Below are positions 1 through 8,074 of a DNA stretch of 64,000 nt, piece after piece (positions within the stretch are counted from its first letter, which is position 1; every line of letters starts with the position of its first letter). The notes under the pieces are model-generated. The model was given only the letters and a program-made list of their open reading frames with translations, was not told where the DNA came from and ran no database searches. A program made the translations under genes and the position numbers. Origin of the DNA: Desulfosporosinus sp. Sb-LF (GTDB lineage Bacteria > Bacillota > Desulfitobacteriia > Desulfitobacteriales > Desulfitobacteriaceae); the NCBI RefSeq assembly GCF_004766055.1, contig NZ_SPQR01000001.1, forward strand, positions 372,001-436,000, read 5' to 3'.

Positions 1-2
1 TC

Positions 3-377
3 CAGGCTTTGAAAGAAGACCCTGCGAGAGCTGAAAAAATCAAGGGCTTGATCGGTCTCAATGGGGGAAACCGTTCGGGAATTGCATTTGGAGAAGTTGA
101 CCCGTTGGGAAACGTGCACCCGGACCAATTCACTCAGCACATCACATTCGGGAATGTCCGTGAACGTAAGATTGAGGATATCTGGACAGATTTGTCTCAC
201 CCAACGCTAGCGGGTTTAAAAGAGCGCAAGACCTTGTTAAAAGGACGTTGCGCGGCTTGTCAGTACCTTGACATGTGTAATGGAAACTTCCGGACGCGTG
301 CGGAAGCAGTGAGCGGGGATTTCTGGGAATCAGATCCAGCATGCTATTTGACAGATGAAGAGATTGGGATTAAATAG
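3..377 (+). CDS. Radical SAM heme-biosynthesis protein (NirJ1/AhbC-AhbD type), 3' part
   Basis: The open frame enters from the window edge, so only the last 124 residues or so are present. The visible part is a C-terminal SPASM-type region: a GRCAACQYLDMC cysteine cluster is followed by CNGNFRTRAEA and a final cysteine near the end (DPACYLTDEE). This arrangement is typical of the radical-SAM enzymes of the siroheme-dependent heme pathway, which act on didecarboxysiroheme or Fe-coproporphyrin. The position directly ahead of hemB and the ahb genes supports this. The sequence does not tell which of the two radical-SAM steps it performs. The N-terminal CxxxCxxC cluster lies outside the window. 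Confidence 0.8.
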   Translation, partial: QALKEDPARAEKIKGLIGLNGGNRSGIAFGEVDPLGNVHPDQFTQHITFGNVRERKIEDIWTDLSHPTLAGLKERKTLLKGRCAACQYLDMCNGNFRTRAEAVSGDFWESDPACYLTDEEIGIK

Positions 378-472
378 GAACGGAAATAGGATGAACGGAA
401 ATGAAATTGCACGTTTCATTCATTGGCTTAGCTACGACGAGGAGGAAGATTTAGTACTTGGGAGGTCGTATT

Positions 473-1456
473 ATGGAACTTATAAGGCGCCCGCGCCGTT
501 TGCGGGCTAACGAGACGATTCGAAGTATGGTTCGAGAAAACCATCTTAGAGTTGAGGATTTAATATACCCTATGTTTGTCATGCCAGGAGAGAAAAAGAG
601 GGTGGAGATTTCCTCCATGCCTGGAGTTTATAATTTTTCTCTGGATGAATTCGTCTTAGCCCTTCAGGACGTTGTCGACCTAGGGATTCCTGCAGTTTTG
701 TTATTCGGAATTCCGGAGAGCAAAGATAGTATAGGGTCAGGGGCTTACCATGAGCATGGAATTGTTCAGGAAGCTGTACGCTTGGCCAAAAGACAATTCC
801 CAGAACTCTATGTCATTACTGATGTTTGTCTGTGCGAATACACTGATCACGGGCATTGCGGATTGATTGATAATGGGCAAATCTTAAATGATCCGACCCT
901 TGATCTACTTGCTCAGACCGCGGTTTCTCAGGCACGCGCTGGAGCGGATATGGTTGCCCCGTCGGATATGATGGATGGGCGTGTCGGCGCTATTAGGGAA
1001 ATGTTAGATAAAGAAGGATTTTCTCATATCCCTATTATGGCGTATTCGGCTAAGTTTGCCTCAGGATTTTATGGACCTTTCCGCGATGCGGCGGGTTCTA
1101 CCCCGCAATTTGGAGATCGTAGAACGTACCAGATGGACCCGGCGAACGGGGACGAAGCGATGCGGGAGACAACCTTGGATATTGAAGAGGGAGCTGACCT
1201 CATTATTGTGAAGCCGGCCTTATCCTATGGAGATATTATCTATCGAACTAAGGAAAAATTTGGCGTGCCGCTTGCCGCTTATAATGTCAGCGGGGAGTAC
1301 GCGATGGTGAAAGCGGCTGCAGCAAATGGGTGGATCGATGAGAAGCGTATTGTACTGGAAGCCTTGGTAGGCATGAAACGAGCTGGTGCGGATTTACTGA
1401 TCACTTATCATGCGTTGGATGTAGCGCGCTGGCTCAAAGAGGTGGGACAAACATGA
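473..1456 (+). CDS. hemB: Delta-aminolevulinic acid dehydratase (porphobilinogen synthase)
   Basis: This cytoplasmic enzyme joins two 5-aminolevulinate molecules into porphobilinogen, an early tetrapyrrole step. Family marks are the zinc-site cysteines in [13 protein letters not shown], the first lysine in [17 protein letters not shown], and the Schiff-base lysine in [12 protein letters not shown]. The length of 327 residues is normal. An upstream in-frame TTG exists at 458, but the ATG at 473 has GGGAGGT six bases ahead and gives the usual N-terminus ([11 protein letters not shown]). The stop codon overlaps the start of the next frame (ATGA), so translation is probably coupled. Confidence 0.97.
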   Translation: MELIRRPRRLRANETIRSMVRENHLRVEDLIYPMFVMPGEKKRVEISSMPGVYNFSLDEFVLALQDVVDLGIPAVLLFGIPESKDSIGSGAYHEHGIVQEAVRLAKRQFPELYVITDVCLCEYTDHGHCGLIDNGQILNDPTLDLLAQTAVSQARAGADMVAPSDMMDGRVGAIREMLDKEGFSHIPIMAYSAKFASGFYGPFRDAAGSTPQFGDRRTYQMDPANGDEAMRETTLDIEEGADLIIVKPALSYGDIIYRTKEKFGVPLAAYNVSGEYAMVKAAAANGWIDEKRIVLEALVGMKRAGADLLITYHALDVARWLKEVGQT

Positions 1457-1617
1457 TAGTTTCTTGGAATACAACAAACGACTGTAATATGTACTGTGAT
1501 CATTGTTACCGAGATGCCGCGTGCGGCGGTTGTCGTGCCCGCGCATCTTATTACAATGAAGGAGATTACATGGCGGAGGAGCCTTGGTGCTTATACCATG
1601 GAAGGAAGGGGAGTTAG
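1453..1617 (+). pseudogene. Internally deleted NirJ2-type radical SAM protein (54-codon remnant)
   Basis: The frame starts in an ATGA overlap with hemB and reads [20 protein letters not shown], the N-terminus of NirJ2/Ahb radical-SAM enzymes with the CxxxCxxC cluster. It then jumps directly to a C-terminal-type segment, CGGCRARASYYNEGDY, followed by AEEPWCLY and a stop. A normal enzyme has roughly 300 or more residues, so about 270 residues appear to be missing without loss of frame. The gene order hemB, nirJ2, ahbAB, hemL is otherwise kept, and the next gene starts two bases after this stop. Either a real deletion has removed the core or the assembly collapsed. The remaining peptide cannot be an active radical-SAM enzyme. 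Confidence 0.8.
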
Positions 1618-1618
1618 T

Positions 1619-2638
1619 ATGGATTCAATCGATCGAGCCCTATTGAATGCCATCCAAAATCAATTCCCGATTGCCCTTCATCCCTATAAGATTCTCGGTG
1701 AAGCGGTAGGTGCGACGGAAGAAGATGCCTTTAAACGGATTCAACGTCTTCGGCAGGAAGGGATTATTCGTCGTTTAGGTGGCGTCTTCGATTCTCGTCG
1801 TTTAGGGTACTACAGTACCTTGTGTACGGGCAAAGTTCCAGAAGAAAAAATCCCCCTTTTGGCGAAACTACTCAATGAGATCCCTGGTGTGACCCATAAC
1901 TATATTCGTAACCACGAGTATAACAGCTGGTTTACGCTCATTGCCCGCTCTCAGGCCGAAGCAGAACGTATTCTGCAGACTATCCGCGATGCGATAGGGA
2001 TTTCTGAAATCTATAGCCTTCCAGCTACCCAATTGTTTAAGATCAATGTCAATTTTGATTTTGATTTATCAGATGATGATATCGACGAAGAAGATGTCAA
2101 TGTTTCAGGTGAAAATGATTCCAATAGCGCGCAGAGAGAAACTATCACCCCTTTTGAATTGAGCAATATGGACATTTCACTGATTCAGGTGTTACAGGGG
2201 AATCTGCCGGATTCCCCTACACCCTTTACCGCATTGGCTCAAATTCTCCAGTGGCGGGTTGAGGATGTTATCTCTTGTGCAAATCGTTTATCGGAAGCGA
2301 AAGTAATCCGCCGCTTTGGCGCGGTTCTTCGACATCAAAAGGCAGGTTTCGTAGCGAACGCCATGGGCGTTTGGCAAGTTGATCCAGAAAAGGCCGCAGA
2401 GGTTGGGAAGACCATGGCGCTTTTTAAGGAAGTTAGCCACTGTTACCAAAGACCAACACTACCCGATTGGCCATACAACCTCTTTACGATGGTACATGGA
2501 CGAACCGCGGAGGATTGCGGGGATGTGATGAAGAGAATTTCCCTTGCTACAGGAGTACAGACGTATTCTATGCTATTTAGTACAGCTGAACTAAAAAAGA
2601 GCAGTATGCAATATTTTTTAGAAGAAGAGACTGACTAG
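1619..2638 (+). CDS. ahbA-ahbB: Siroheme decarboxylase, AhbA-AhbB fusion
   Basis: The 339-residue protein holds two Lrp/AsnC-like halves. The first, about residues 5-150, has a winged-helix start and [14 protein letters not shown]. The second, from about 180, has [14 protein letters not shown] and [21 protein letters not shown]. These are the marks of AhbA and AhbB, which usually form a two-subunit complex that decarboxylates siroheme to 12,18-didecarboxysiroheme. An acidic linker ([10 protein letters not shown] and following) joins the halves. The start at 1619 is chosen over an upstream in-frame ATG because GGAAGGGG lies just ahead of it and the extra 41 residues come from the NirJ2 remnant read in another frame. 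Confidence 0.92.
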   Translation: MDSIDRALLNAIQNQFPIALHPYKILGEAVGATEEDAFKRIQRLRQEGIIRRLGGVFDSRRLGYYSTLCTGKVPEEKIPLLAKLLNEIPGVTHNYIRNHEYNSWFTLIARSQAEAERILQTIRDAIGISEIYSLPATQLFKINVNFDFDLSDDDIDEEDVNVSGENDSNSAQRETITPFELSNMDISLIQVLQGNLPDSPTPFTALAQILQWRVEDVISCANRLSEAKVIRRFGAVLRHQKAGFVANAMGVWQVDPEKAAEVGKTMALFKEVSHCYQRPTLPDWPYNLFTMVHGRTAEDCGDVMKRISLATGVQTYSMLFSTAELKKSSMQYFLEEETD

Positions 2639-2660
2639 AAACGAGAAAGGGGGCATTCGG

Positions 2661-3950
2661 TTGTCTTTTATAGATGAAAAAAGCCGACAAGCCTTTGTGA
2701 TAGCCCAAAAGGTTATTCCCGGTGGGGTGAATTCACCGGTAAGAGCCTTTAAATCCGTAGGGCGGGACCCTATATTCATCGACAGGGGTGAAGGAGCGCA
2801 CATCTGGGACATCGATGGTAATCGTTACCTGGACTTTGTCGGTTCGTGGGGACCGCTCATTGTTGGGCATGCTCATCCAGACGTAGTTGCAGTGATTAAA
2901 CAAGTAGCTGAGCGTGGGACGAGTTATGGCGCACCAACGGAAGTTGAAACCGTTTTGGCCGAAGAAGTTTTAAAGGCCTATCCTTCCATGGAGATGATCC
3001 GTATGGTCAACTCCGGTACGGAAGCGACTATGAGTGCTTTGCGTTTGGCGCGTGGGGTTACAGGTAGAACAAAAATTGTTAAGTTCGAAGGCTGTTACCA
3101 TGGGCATTCAGATCAACTGTTGATTAAGGCGGGGAGTGGAGCGCTGACCTTTGGTGTTCCCACGTCTCCTGGAGTTCCAACACAGATCGCTTCTAACACA
3201 ATTGCAGCTCAGTTTAATGATTTGGAAGGTTTAAAGGAACTCTTTCGGCGAGAAGGGGAGGAGATCGCTTGTGTGATTCTCGAGCCCGTAGCCGGCAATA
3301 TGGGCGTGGTCTTGCCCGATCCAGGCTTCTTACAAGGAGTTCGCCATTTAACGGAAGAGTATGGGGCCTTACTTATCTTTGATGAAGTGATGACTGGTTT
3401 TAGGGTCAGTTATGGTGGGGCACAGGGTTTCTATGGAATTGACCCGGATATAACCTGTCTTGGTAAAGTGATTGGCGGGGGACTTCCGGTCGGGGCTTAC
3501 GGGGGAAAACGACGTTTTATGGAACAAATTTCTCCTAGTGGTCCTATTTATCAAGCGGGAACCCTTTCAGGTAATCCGTTAGCCATGAATGCTGGATTAG
3601 CGACCTTAAAATTGTTGCAGCACCCAGGAACCTATGAGGGTTTGCAACATAAAACATCCCGACTTGCTGAAGGCCTAAAGCAGCTTGCCCAAGAAATAGG
3701 ACTCCCTATTTGGGTTAATGCCGTTGGGGCGATGTTTTCGGCTTTTTTTACAGACGTTCCGGTCAAGGATTATTCCAGCGCCTGCACATCAGATGTGGAA
3801 CGGTTCGCTAAGTTTTTCCGAGGAATGCTGGAACAGGGCATTTACTTAGCTCCCAGTCAATTTGAAGCTGTCTTCGTTTCGACAGCTCATACAGAGGGAG
3901 ACATTGACCAGACACTAGAATTAGCTCGTAAAGTCTTTAAAACTCTATAA
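2661..3950 (+). CDS. hemL: Glutamate-1-semialdehyde 2,1-aminomutase
   Basis: This PLP enzyme turns glutamate-1-semialdehyde into 5-aminolevulinate, the substrate of HemB. The 429 residues match the family length. Visible marks are [10 protein letters not shown] near the N-terminus, the aspartate stretch [12 protein letters not shown], and the PLP lysine in [18 protein letters not shown]. The start is TTG with GAAAGGGGG ahead. It follows ahbAB by 22 bases and is the last clear tetrapyrrole gene of the cluster. Confidence 0.97.
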   Translation: MSFIDEKSRQAFVIAQKVIPGGVNSPVRAFKSVGRDPIFIDRGEGAHIWDIDGNRYLDFVGSWGPLIVGHAHPDVVAVIKQVAERGTSYGAPTEVETVLAEEVLKAYPSMEMIRMVNSGTEATMSALRLARGVTGRTKIVKFEGCYHGHSDQLLIKAGSGALTFGVPTSPGVPTQIASNTIAAQFNDLEGLKELFRREGEEIACVILEPVAGNMGVVLPDPGFLQGVRHLTEEYGALLIFDEVMTGFRVSYGGAQGFYGIDPDITCLGKVIGGGLPVGAYGGKRRFMEQISPSGPIYQAGTLSGNPLAMNAGLATLKLLQHPGTYEGLQHKTSRLAEGLKQLAQEIGLPIWVNAVGAMFSAFFTDVPVKDYSSACTSDVERFAKFFRGMLEQGIYLAPSQFEAVFVSTAHTEGDIDQTLELARKVFKTL

Positions 3951-4020
3951 AGTGGGTAAAATGGGGCGTTTTGAGTAGGGAGAAAGTGATGATCCTTAAT
4001 TTTAAGGGGTGTTTGTCTGA

Positions 4021-4314
4021 ATGGAACGCAAACGCGTTATAAGAACTTTTATCACCTTCGTATTATTTGCGGCCCTTGTAGCGGTGATTATTATTTCCCA
4101 AAATCGCGATCCTTCCAATCCTCATAGCTCAGTACCTAAAGAGACCTGGATTCATGGACCGAAAGGCCATGGATATGCTGTGTTAAACAATCAGCAGCCT
4201 TGGAAGCAGTGTTATACTTGTCATGAGAAGAAAGGGCTTGGTGGAGAAACGTATTGTCAGAGTTGCCATGATCAGTCGGGCGTGAAAGTAGTTATTCCTA
4301 AAAAACCGCAGTGA
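4021..4314 (+). CDS. Small membrane-anchored diheme c-type cytochrome
   Basis: The 97-residue protein has one N-terminal membrane segment (about residues 9-25, FITFVLFAALVAVIIIS) and an exported part with two heme c sites, CYTCH and CQSCH. It should be anchored on the outside of the membrane and carry electrons; its partner is not visible. It follows hemL after 70 bases, which fits a link to heme supply. The family is not named with certainty; its short spacing resembles multiheme cytochromes of the NapC/NrfH or class III type. Confidence 0.8.
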   Translation: MERKRVIRTFITFVLFAALVAVIIISQNRDPSNPHSSVPKETWIHGPKGHGYAVLNNQQPWKQCYTCHEKKGLGGETYCQSCHDQSGVKVVIPKKPQ

Positions 4315-4328
4315 TTCTTATTCTAGAT

Positions 4329-4390
4329 AACCTCCCTTTATAAGTAGTAATTACAAGTCACCTTGTAAATACTACTTATAAAGGGAGGTT
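4329..4390 (+). promoter_or_regulatory. 29-bp inverted repeat covering the RBS of the next gene
   Basis: Arms 4329-4357 and 4362-4390 pair with one mismatch around a 4-base loop. The right arm contains the AAAGGGAGG ribosome binding site of the TTG at 4397. No T-run follows, so it is not a plain terminator. As RNA it should hide the Shine-Dalgarno sequence. Confidence 0.8.
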
Positions 4391-4396
4391 GCTTCT

Positions 4397-4846
4397 TTGA
4401 AAGATCGATTTTACTATGGCTTTTTTGCCGGAGTCATTGCGGGTATTCCAATGGTAATATTCAACTTGGTTTCTTATTATTTACTCAATCTTGCACGTAT
4501 CAGATACTTGAATTGGGCAGCGGTCTTGATATATGGGAATTTCCCGCTAAATGCTTTTGATTCGATCTTAGCCCAAATTGTTCATTTCGGATTTTTGGGA
4601 TTTGCAGGAATAGTGTTTGCTCACTTTATTCCCTTGGTGACGAGCAGACATTATCTTTTTAAAGGTTGGGTTTATTCTATGGGAATTTTTTTTCTTACTT
4701 ATTCCGTAACCTTGATCTATAAAGTTCCAGGACTACAAATAATTCAACCCTATACAGTTCTTTCAAATCTCATATCTACTTCGATCTTTGGTTTAGCTCT
4801 TGCAGAAGTGTCCAACCGCATAGTAAGCACTAAATCAATTAACTGA
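4397..4846 (+). CDS. Small four-helix membrane protein, paralogue of the gene at 57316-57768
   Basis: The 149-residue protein is almost entirely hydrophobic with about four membrane helices. It begins MKDRFYYGFFAGVIAGIP and shares with the 57.3-kb protein the start MKDRxxYGFFAG, the central LFKGWVY, and the C-terminal SIFGLALAE. I do not know a function. The TTG start is set by the SD AAAGGGAGG eight bases ahead, and that SD lies inside a long hairpin, so expression is probably controlled at translation. It stands alone between the cytochrome and the ClpP-fold gene. Confidence 0.75.
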   Translation: MKDRFYYGFFAGVIAGIPMVIFNLVSYYLLNLARIRYLNWAAVLIYGNFPLNAFDSILAQIVHFGFLGFAGIVFAHFIPLVTSRHYLFKGWVYSMGIFFLTYSVTLIYKVPGLQIIQPYTVLSNLISTSIFGLALAEVSNRIVSTKSIN

Positions 4847-4957
4847 TTAAAGGTATACACCAAAATACATTAAAACTAAATAAGGTCCTCCCAAGATTCA
4901 CCATATATACCTACTTGTAATAATATGGTAAATAAGGATGGTATTGGGGGGGTTAGT

Positions 4958-5728
4958 TTGAACGCAGAGGATCGGGTTTACTACATTGAGCGATTAGAAC
5001 ATTTGCGAGCTTCAAAAGTCTTGGTATATTTTTCTCACACACCGCTAGATGACACTATATTGGTCCCTCTCTATAAACAGCTGAAAGAAATTGGTCATAC
5101 TCGAAAAATCGATTTGTTTTTGTTGAGTTATGGCGGTGCAGTAGATACACCCTATAAAGTTGTGAAGCTGATCAGGGAGTTTTGTAAAGAGTTCGCGGTC
5201 ATTGTTCCGTTTGTGGCTAAATCAGCAGCTTCAATGCTCGCACTTGGAGCTGACGAAATCGTTATGGGGCCGATCTCTGAGCTTGGACCGATCGATCCAC
5301 TCGTTAAGCACCCAATTTATAAAGATGTCTGGATACCCGTTCAAGCTGTTTGGCATTGTTTGGATTACTTGCAAAGGTTAATGATTGATAGTCCTGACCC
5401 AGATATGGCAGCATTTATCGTAACCCCCTTGCTTAACAAGCTTGACCCATGGCTTATTGGAGATTACGAAAAAACTTTGAAGGCATCCCGACAGTACGCT
5501 GAAATGTTATTATCATGCTACATGTTAAAAGACGATCCTGAACGGGTTGAGAGCGTTGCACAGGCTCTGATAGAGGGGTATTATTCACATGGATACCCAA
5601 TTGGTCGTCGTGAAGCCAAGGAACTTGGGCTTCGAGTCACTGAAGCCCAAGACGAGCTTTGGGACGTAATTTGGGAATTGTATCTTGGATATGATGAAAT
5701 CTTTAAAGACCGAGATGATAAAAAATGA
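4958..5728 (+). CDS. SDH_sah-family protein (ClpP/SppA-fold, serine protease-like)
   Basis: The protein of about 256 residues has the ClpP-crotonase fold signature of the SDH_sah family: LFLLSYGGAVDTPYKVVKLI, then a candidate nucleophile serine in AKSAASMLALGADEIVMG, and SELGPIDP. Members are annotated as serine-dehydrogenase proteinases or SppA-like membrane-linked proteases; the true substrate is unknown. An ATG exists at 4925, but the TTG at 4958 has seven Gs (4946-4952) ahead and is the better start. A hairpin with a T-run follows at 5746-5782. Confidence 0.8.
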   Translation: MNAEDRVYYIERLEHLRASKVLVYFSHTPLDDTILVPLYKQLKEIGHTRKIDLFLLSYGGAVDTPYKVVKLIREFCKEFAVIVPFVAKSAASMLALGADEIVMGPISELGPIDPLVKHPIYKDVWIPVQAVWHCLDYLQRLMIDSPDPDMAAFIVTPLLNKLDPWLIGDYEKTLKASRQYAEMLLSCYMLKDDPERVESVAQALIEGYYSHGYPIGRREAKELGLRVTEAQDELWDVIWELYLGYDEIFKDRDDKK

Positions 5729-5745
5729 ATGTCGGTCATTGGGTT

Positions 5746-5782
5746 ATGAAAAAAGACTTGCTTTGAGGAAGCCTTTTTTCAT
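5746..5782 (+). terminator. Terminator-like hairpin after the SDH_sah gene
   Basis: ATGAAAAAAG pairs with CTTTTTTCAT around an imperfect inner stem. The hairpin lies 18 bases after the stop codon. Confidence 0.5.
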
Positions 5783-5927
5783 AGCGCTTATGGTTTGATT
5801 TTTCATGAATTTCCCACGAAAAACATGTTGCGTATCGTCCATTTATGCTGTAGGATAAGCCTGTGTATGATTACAGATACTATAAAAGTTAACGCTCAAA
5901 CCTTAGAATTATTTGGAGGTGGACATT

Positions 5928-6131
5928 ATGCTTACAACGTTTGGGTTTCTTACGCCGATGACAGCAGGTATTTTTCTTGTCATCGCTTTGGTTATTTTTG
6001 GACCCGGTAAGTTGCCAGAATTGGGAAAAGCAATGGGCAAAGGGATAAAAGAATTCAAAGCTGCCAGTGAGGGCGAAGAGGTAAAGGAAGAAGTTAAAGA
6101 GGTTAAGGCTGTAAAAATTGAAAAAGAATGA
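5928..6131 (+). CDS. tatA: Sec-independent translocase subunit TatA/TatE
   Basis: The 67-residue protein has one N-terminal membrane helix ([14 protein letters not shown]), the [20 protein letters not shown] hinge and amphipathic helix, and a Lys/Glu-rich tail. It forms the pore-type component of the twin-arginine export system. No tatC lies nearby, so the partner gene must be elsewhere. The ATG at 5928 is chosen because TTGGAGGTGG sits just ahead; the in-frame TTG at 5913 is part of that SD region. A strong terminator follows. Confidence 0.95.
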   Translation: MLTTFGFLTPMTAGIFLVIALVIFGPGKLPELGKAMGKGIKEFKAASEGEEVKEEVKEVKAVKIEKE

Positions 6132-6148
6132 TTTGTTAATATGTAAAA

Positions 6149-6177
6149 GATGGAGCCGAAATTCGGCTCCATCTTTT
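6149..6177 (+). terminator. Terminator after tatA
   Basis: GATGGAGCCGAA pairs with TTCGGCTCCATC and runs into TTTTTAT. It could also serve the minus-strand coat gene downstream. Confidence 0.9.
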
Positions 6178-6220
6178 TATGGTGTAATGGTATTTAGATT
6201 TAACCGTAATTTGATTCAAA

Positions 6221-6490
6221 TTACGCCTGTAATGGTTTGAACTTATCCTTGGCCTTTTGAACTTCCTGAGCTTGGGCATCAGAAGTAGGATACCATCCCT
6301 TTTGATTCATCATATTATACAGATTTTCATGAATGCTATGTTCCTCAGTAAGGATATCCTTAAGGTTTTGCCTTAAATTAGCACATGTTGATTCCGTAAT
6401 AAACGTATTCACCGTAGAGGTGCAATGTTTTTCAGACGTCAAGAGATCTGTTAAAATTTCTTGTTCTGACAGAGTGTTTTGCATAGTCAA
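6221..6490 (-). CDS. CotF-like spore coat protein
   Basis: The 87-89 residue helical protein fits the short spore coat CotF/ferritin-like family: QEILTDLLTSEKHCTSTVNTFI is followed by an ILTEEHSIHENLYNMMNQKGWYP end, which is typical of clostridial coat proteins. The start may be TTG 6490 or ATG 6484; AAGGGACGGG lies ahead of both. It is followed on the same strand, upstream, by a second coat-like gene, suggesting a two-gene unit expressed during sporulation. That expression is an inference; no sigma-E or sigma-K promoter was read. Confidence 0.8.
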   Translation of the reverse strand: MTMQNTLSEQEILTDLLTSEKHCTSTVNTFITESTCANLRQNLKDILTEEHSIHENLYNMMNQKGWYPTSDAQAQEVQKAKDKFKPLQA

Positions 6491-6513
6491 CTTAATCCCG
6501 TCCCTTCTTTATT

Positions 6514-6717
6514 TTATTGATGAGAATTCAAATAATTAAGCAGGGTATCATAATGCTTACGATGTTGCCCGGAAATAGAAGAAAGTTGGGAGCTAATTGC
6601 GGGATCCTGGACAGATTGTGCCGCTTGAGCAAACTTATGAACTAGTAAAGCTTCTGCTCCGAGTTGATCATTTAAAATGTCCAAATTTTTGGCTGTCAGT
6701 TCTGGCATTGAAGTCAT
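6514..6717 (-). CDS. Small spore coat-type helical protein
   Basis: The 67-residue protein (MTSMPELTAKNLDILNDQLG start) is made of two helices with a HKFAQAAQSV core, as in small ferritin-like partners of CotF-type proteins. The ATG at 6717 is favoured because GAGAGGAG lies seven bases ahead; an in-frame ATG two codons earlier is too close to it. It sits 23 bases upstream of the CotF-like gene and is probably cotranscribed with it. Confidence 0.7.
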   Translation of the reverse strand: MTSMPELTAKNLDILNDQLGAEALLVHKFAQAAQSVQDPAISSQLSSISGQHRKHYDTLLNYLNSHQ

Positions 6718-6938
6718 AATCATTCTCCTCTCAGTACAATTTAACAACACATATAGAATGTCGCAATAAAGGATAAAGTATGTTCGGAAGATAAAGGAAG
6801 AATACTTCTGAGATCTAGTTTGTCACAATGAAATAAGTTGTTTTAAAATGGATATGAAGGTTGAATATGATCCTATTTTGGTAAGACTATTTTTAAAGAA
6901 GAAAAATCTCCTCTATATTTAATGAAGGGAATCAGTTT

Positions 6939-8009
6939 ATGAATACGCTGTTTGTTGTACCTATGAATCGCCCTAAGTTAATATATCAATTTGTATCGAA
7001 GGTTTTCCCGATGGTTAAACAGGAGCTTAACAAATGGCAGAGGAGAGCCGCTCAGTTACCGGATGCAAGCTTAAGACTGCAGGCCTCAGAGAGCATTCGC
7101 TTAAAGGCGTTCCATTGCCAAGGAGGAAGCATATTCGCACTTTATCCGGGTGTCAAAAGCTTCGATGCCATTCAATTCATAGTTGCTTATCAAACTATGA
7201 GCGATTATCTTGATAATCTGGTCGATAGCCTTGAGGTTCAGGATGAATTGGCTTTTTATCAATTGCATTTAGCGATGCAGGAGGCTTTAGATCCCAGGGC
7301 GGTCCTTTCTGATTACTATTTGTATTACCCTTATCGTGACGACGGAGGGTATTTAAACCGGCTGGTCAAAACCTGCCAAGAAAGCCTCAGGAAGTTACCG
7401 TCGTATGAATTAGTTCGGGAAGAAGCCCTTGAGTTGGCTAAACTCTATTCTCACTTACAAACCTACAAACACTTAGCGCTGGTAGACCGAGAATCAGTGA
7501 TGCTGAACTGGATTAAGCCATATTTAAGTGTATATTCGGAACTAACATCCTGGGAATTTGCCGCGGCAACAGGTTCAACCTTAGGAGTTTTTTGTCTTTA
7601 TGCGGCCGCTTATAACCCTCAATTATCGGCAAGGCACGTAGAGAAGATTAAGCAGACCTACTTTCCATGGATATGTGGTCTACATATTTTATTAGATTAT
7701 TTCATTGATTTACGAGAAGACAAAGAGACAAACCAGTTGAATTTTGTGGCGTATTATGAAGATAATGCGATGACGTCGCGGCGGTTGCATTTGTTTATTG
7801 AAAATTCCTTTAAACAAGCGGAACGGTTGGATTATCCAAAGTTCCATAAAGCAGTTGTTCAAGGCCTCCTAGCCATGTACTTGTCTGATAAAAAGAGTAT
7901 GGACATAGATATTCGATCCATGACAAAGTATCTATTAAAAGCTAGTGGGTTAGGAGTAAACCTGATGTACAGGTTGTGCTGCTATTTGCGTAAAATGAAG
8001 TTGCTTTAA
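6939..8009 (+). CDS. ytpB: Tetraprenyl-beta-curcumene synthase-like terpene synthase (DUF2600)
   Basis: The 356-residue protein matches the all-helical DUF2600 family. It has the conserved start region VKQELNKWQ, the metal-binding Asp-rich DYLDNLVD in the first third, and a second acidic block LLDYFIDLREDKE. In Bacillus the enzyme turns heptaprenyl diphosphate (C35) into tetraprenyl-beta-curcumene, a sesquarterpene precursor tied to spores and membranes. Here a polyprenyl diphosphate synthase lies convergently next door, which fits supply of the substrate. The exact product in this organism is unknown. Confidence 0.88.
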   Translation: MNTLFVVPMNRPKLIYQFVSKVFPMVKQELNKWQRRAAQLPDASLRLQASESIRLKAFHCQGGSIFALYPGVKSFDAIQFIVAYQTMSDYLDNLVDSLEVQDELAFYQLHLAMQEALDPRAVLSDYYLYYPYRDDGGYLNRLVKTCQESLRKLPSYELVREEALELAKLYSHLQTYKHLALVDRESVMLNWIKPYLSVYSELTSWEFAAATGSTLGVFCLYAAAYNPQLSARHVEKIKQTYFPWICGLHILLDYFIDLREDKETNQLNFVAYYEDNAMTSRRLHLFIENSFKQAERLDYPKFHKAVVQGLLAMYLSDKKSMDIDIRSMTKYLLKASGLGVNLMYRLCCYLRKMKLL

Positions 8010-8013
8010 AAAG

Positions 8014-8060
8014 AAAGAGATCAACATTGGCATGGAGTAATGCCAATGTTGATCTCTTTT
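8014..8060. terminator. Bidirectional terminator between ytpB and the prenyl synthase gene
   Basis: AGAGATCAACATTGGCA pairs with TGCCAATGTTGATCTCT, with A-run and T-run on either side, so it can stop both convergent genes. Confidence 0.92.
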
Positions 8061-8074
8061 CATGGGACGAGGGT

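Noticed and set aside
5795-6010. 71-codon frame upstream of tatA
   Set aside because: It overlaps the tatA start and RBS in another frame.
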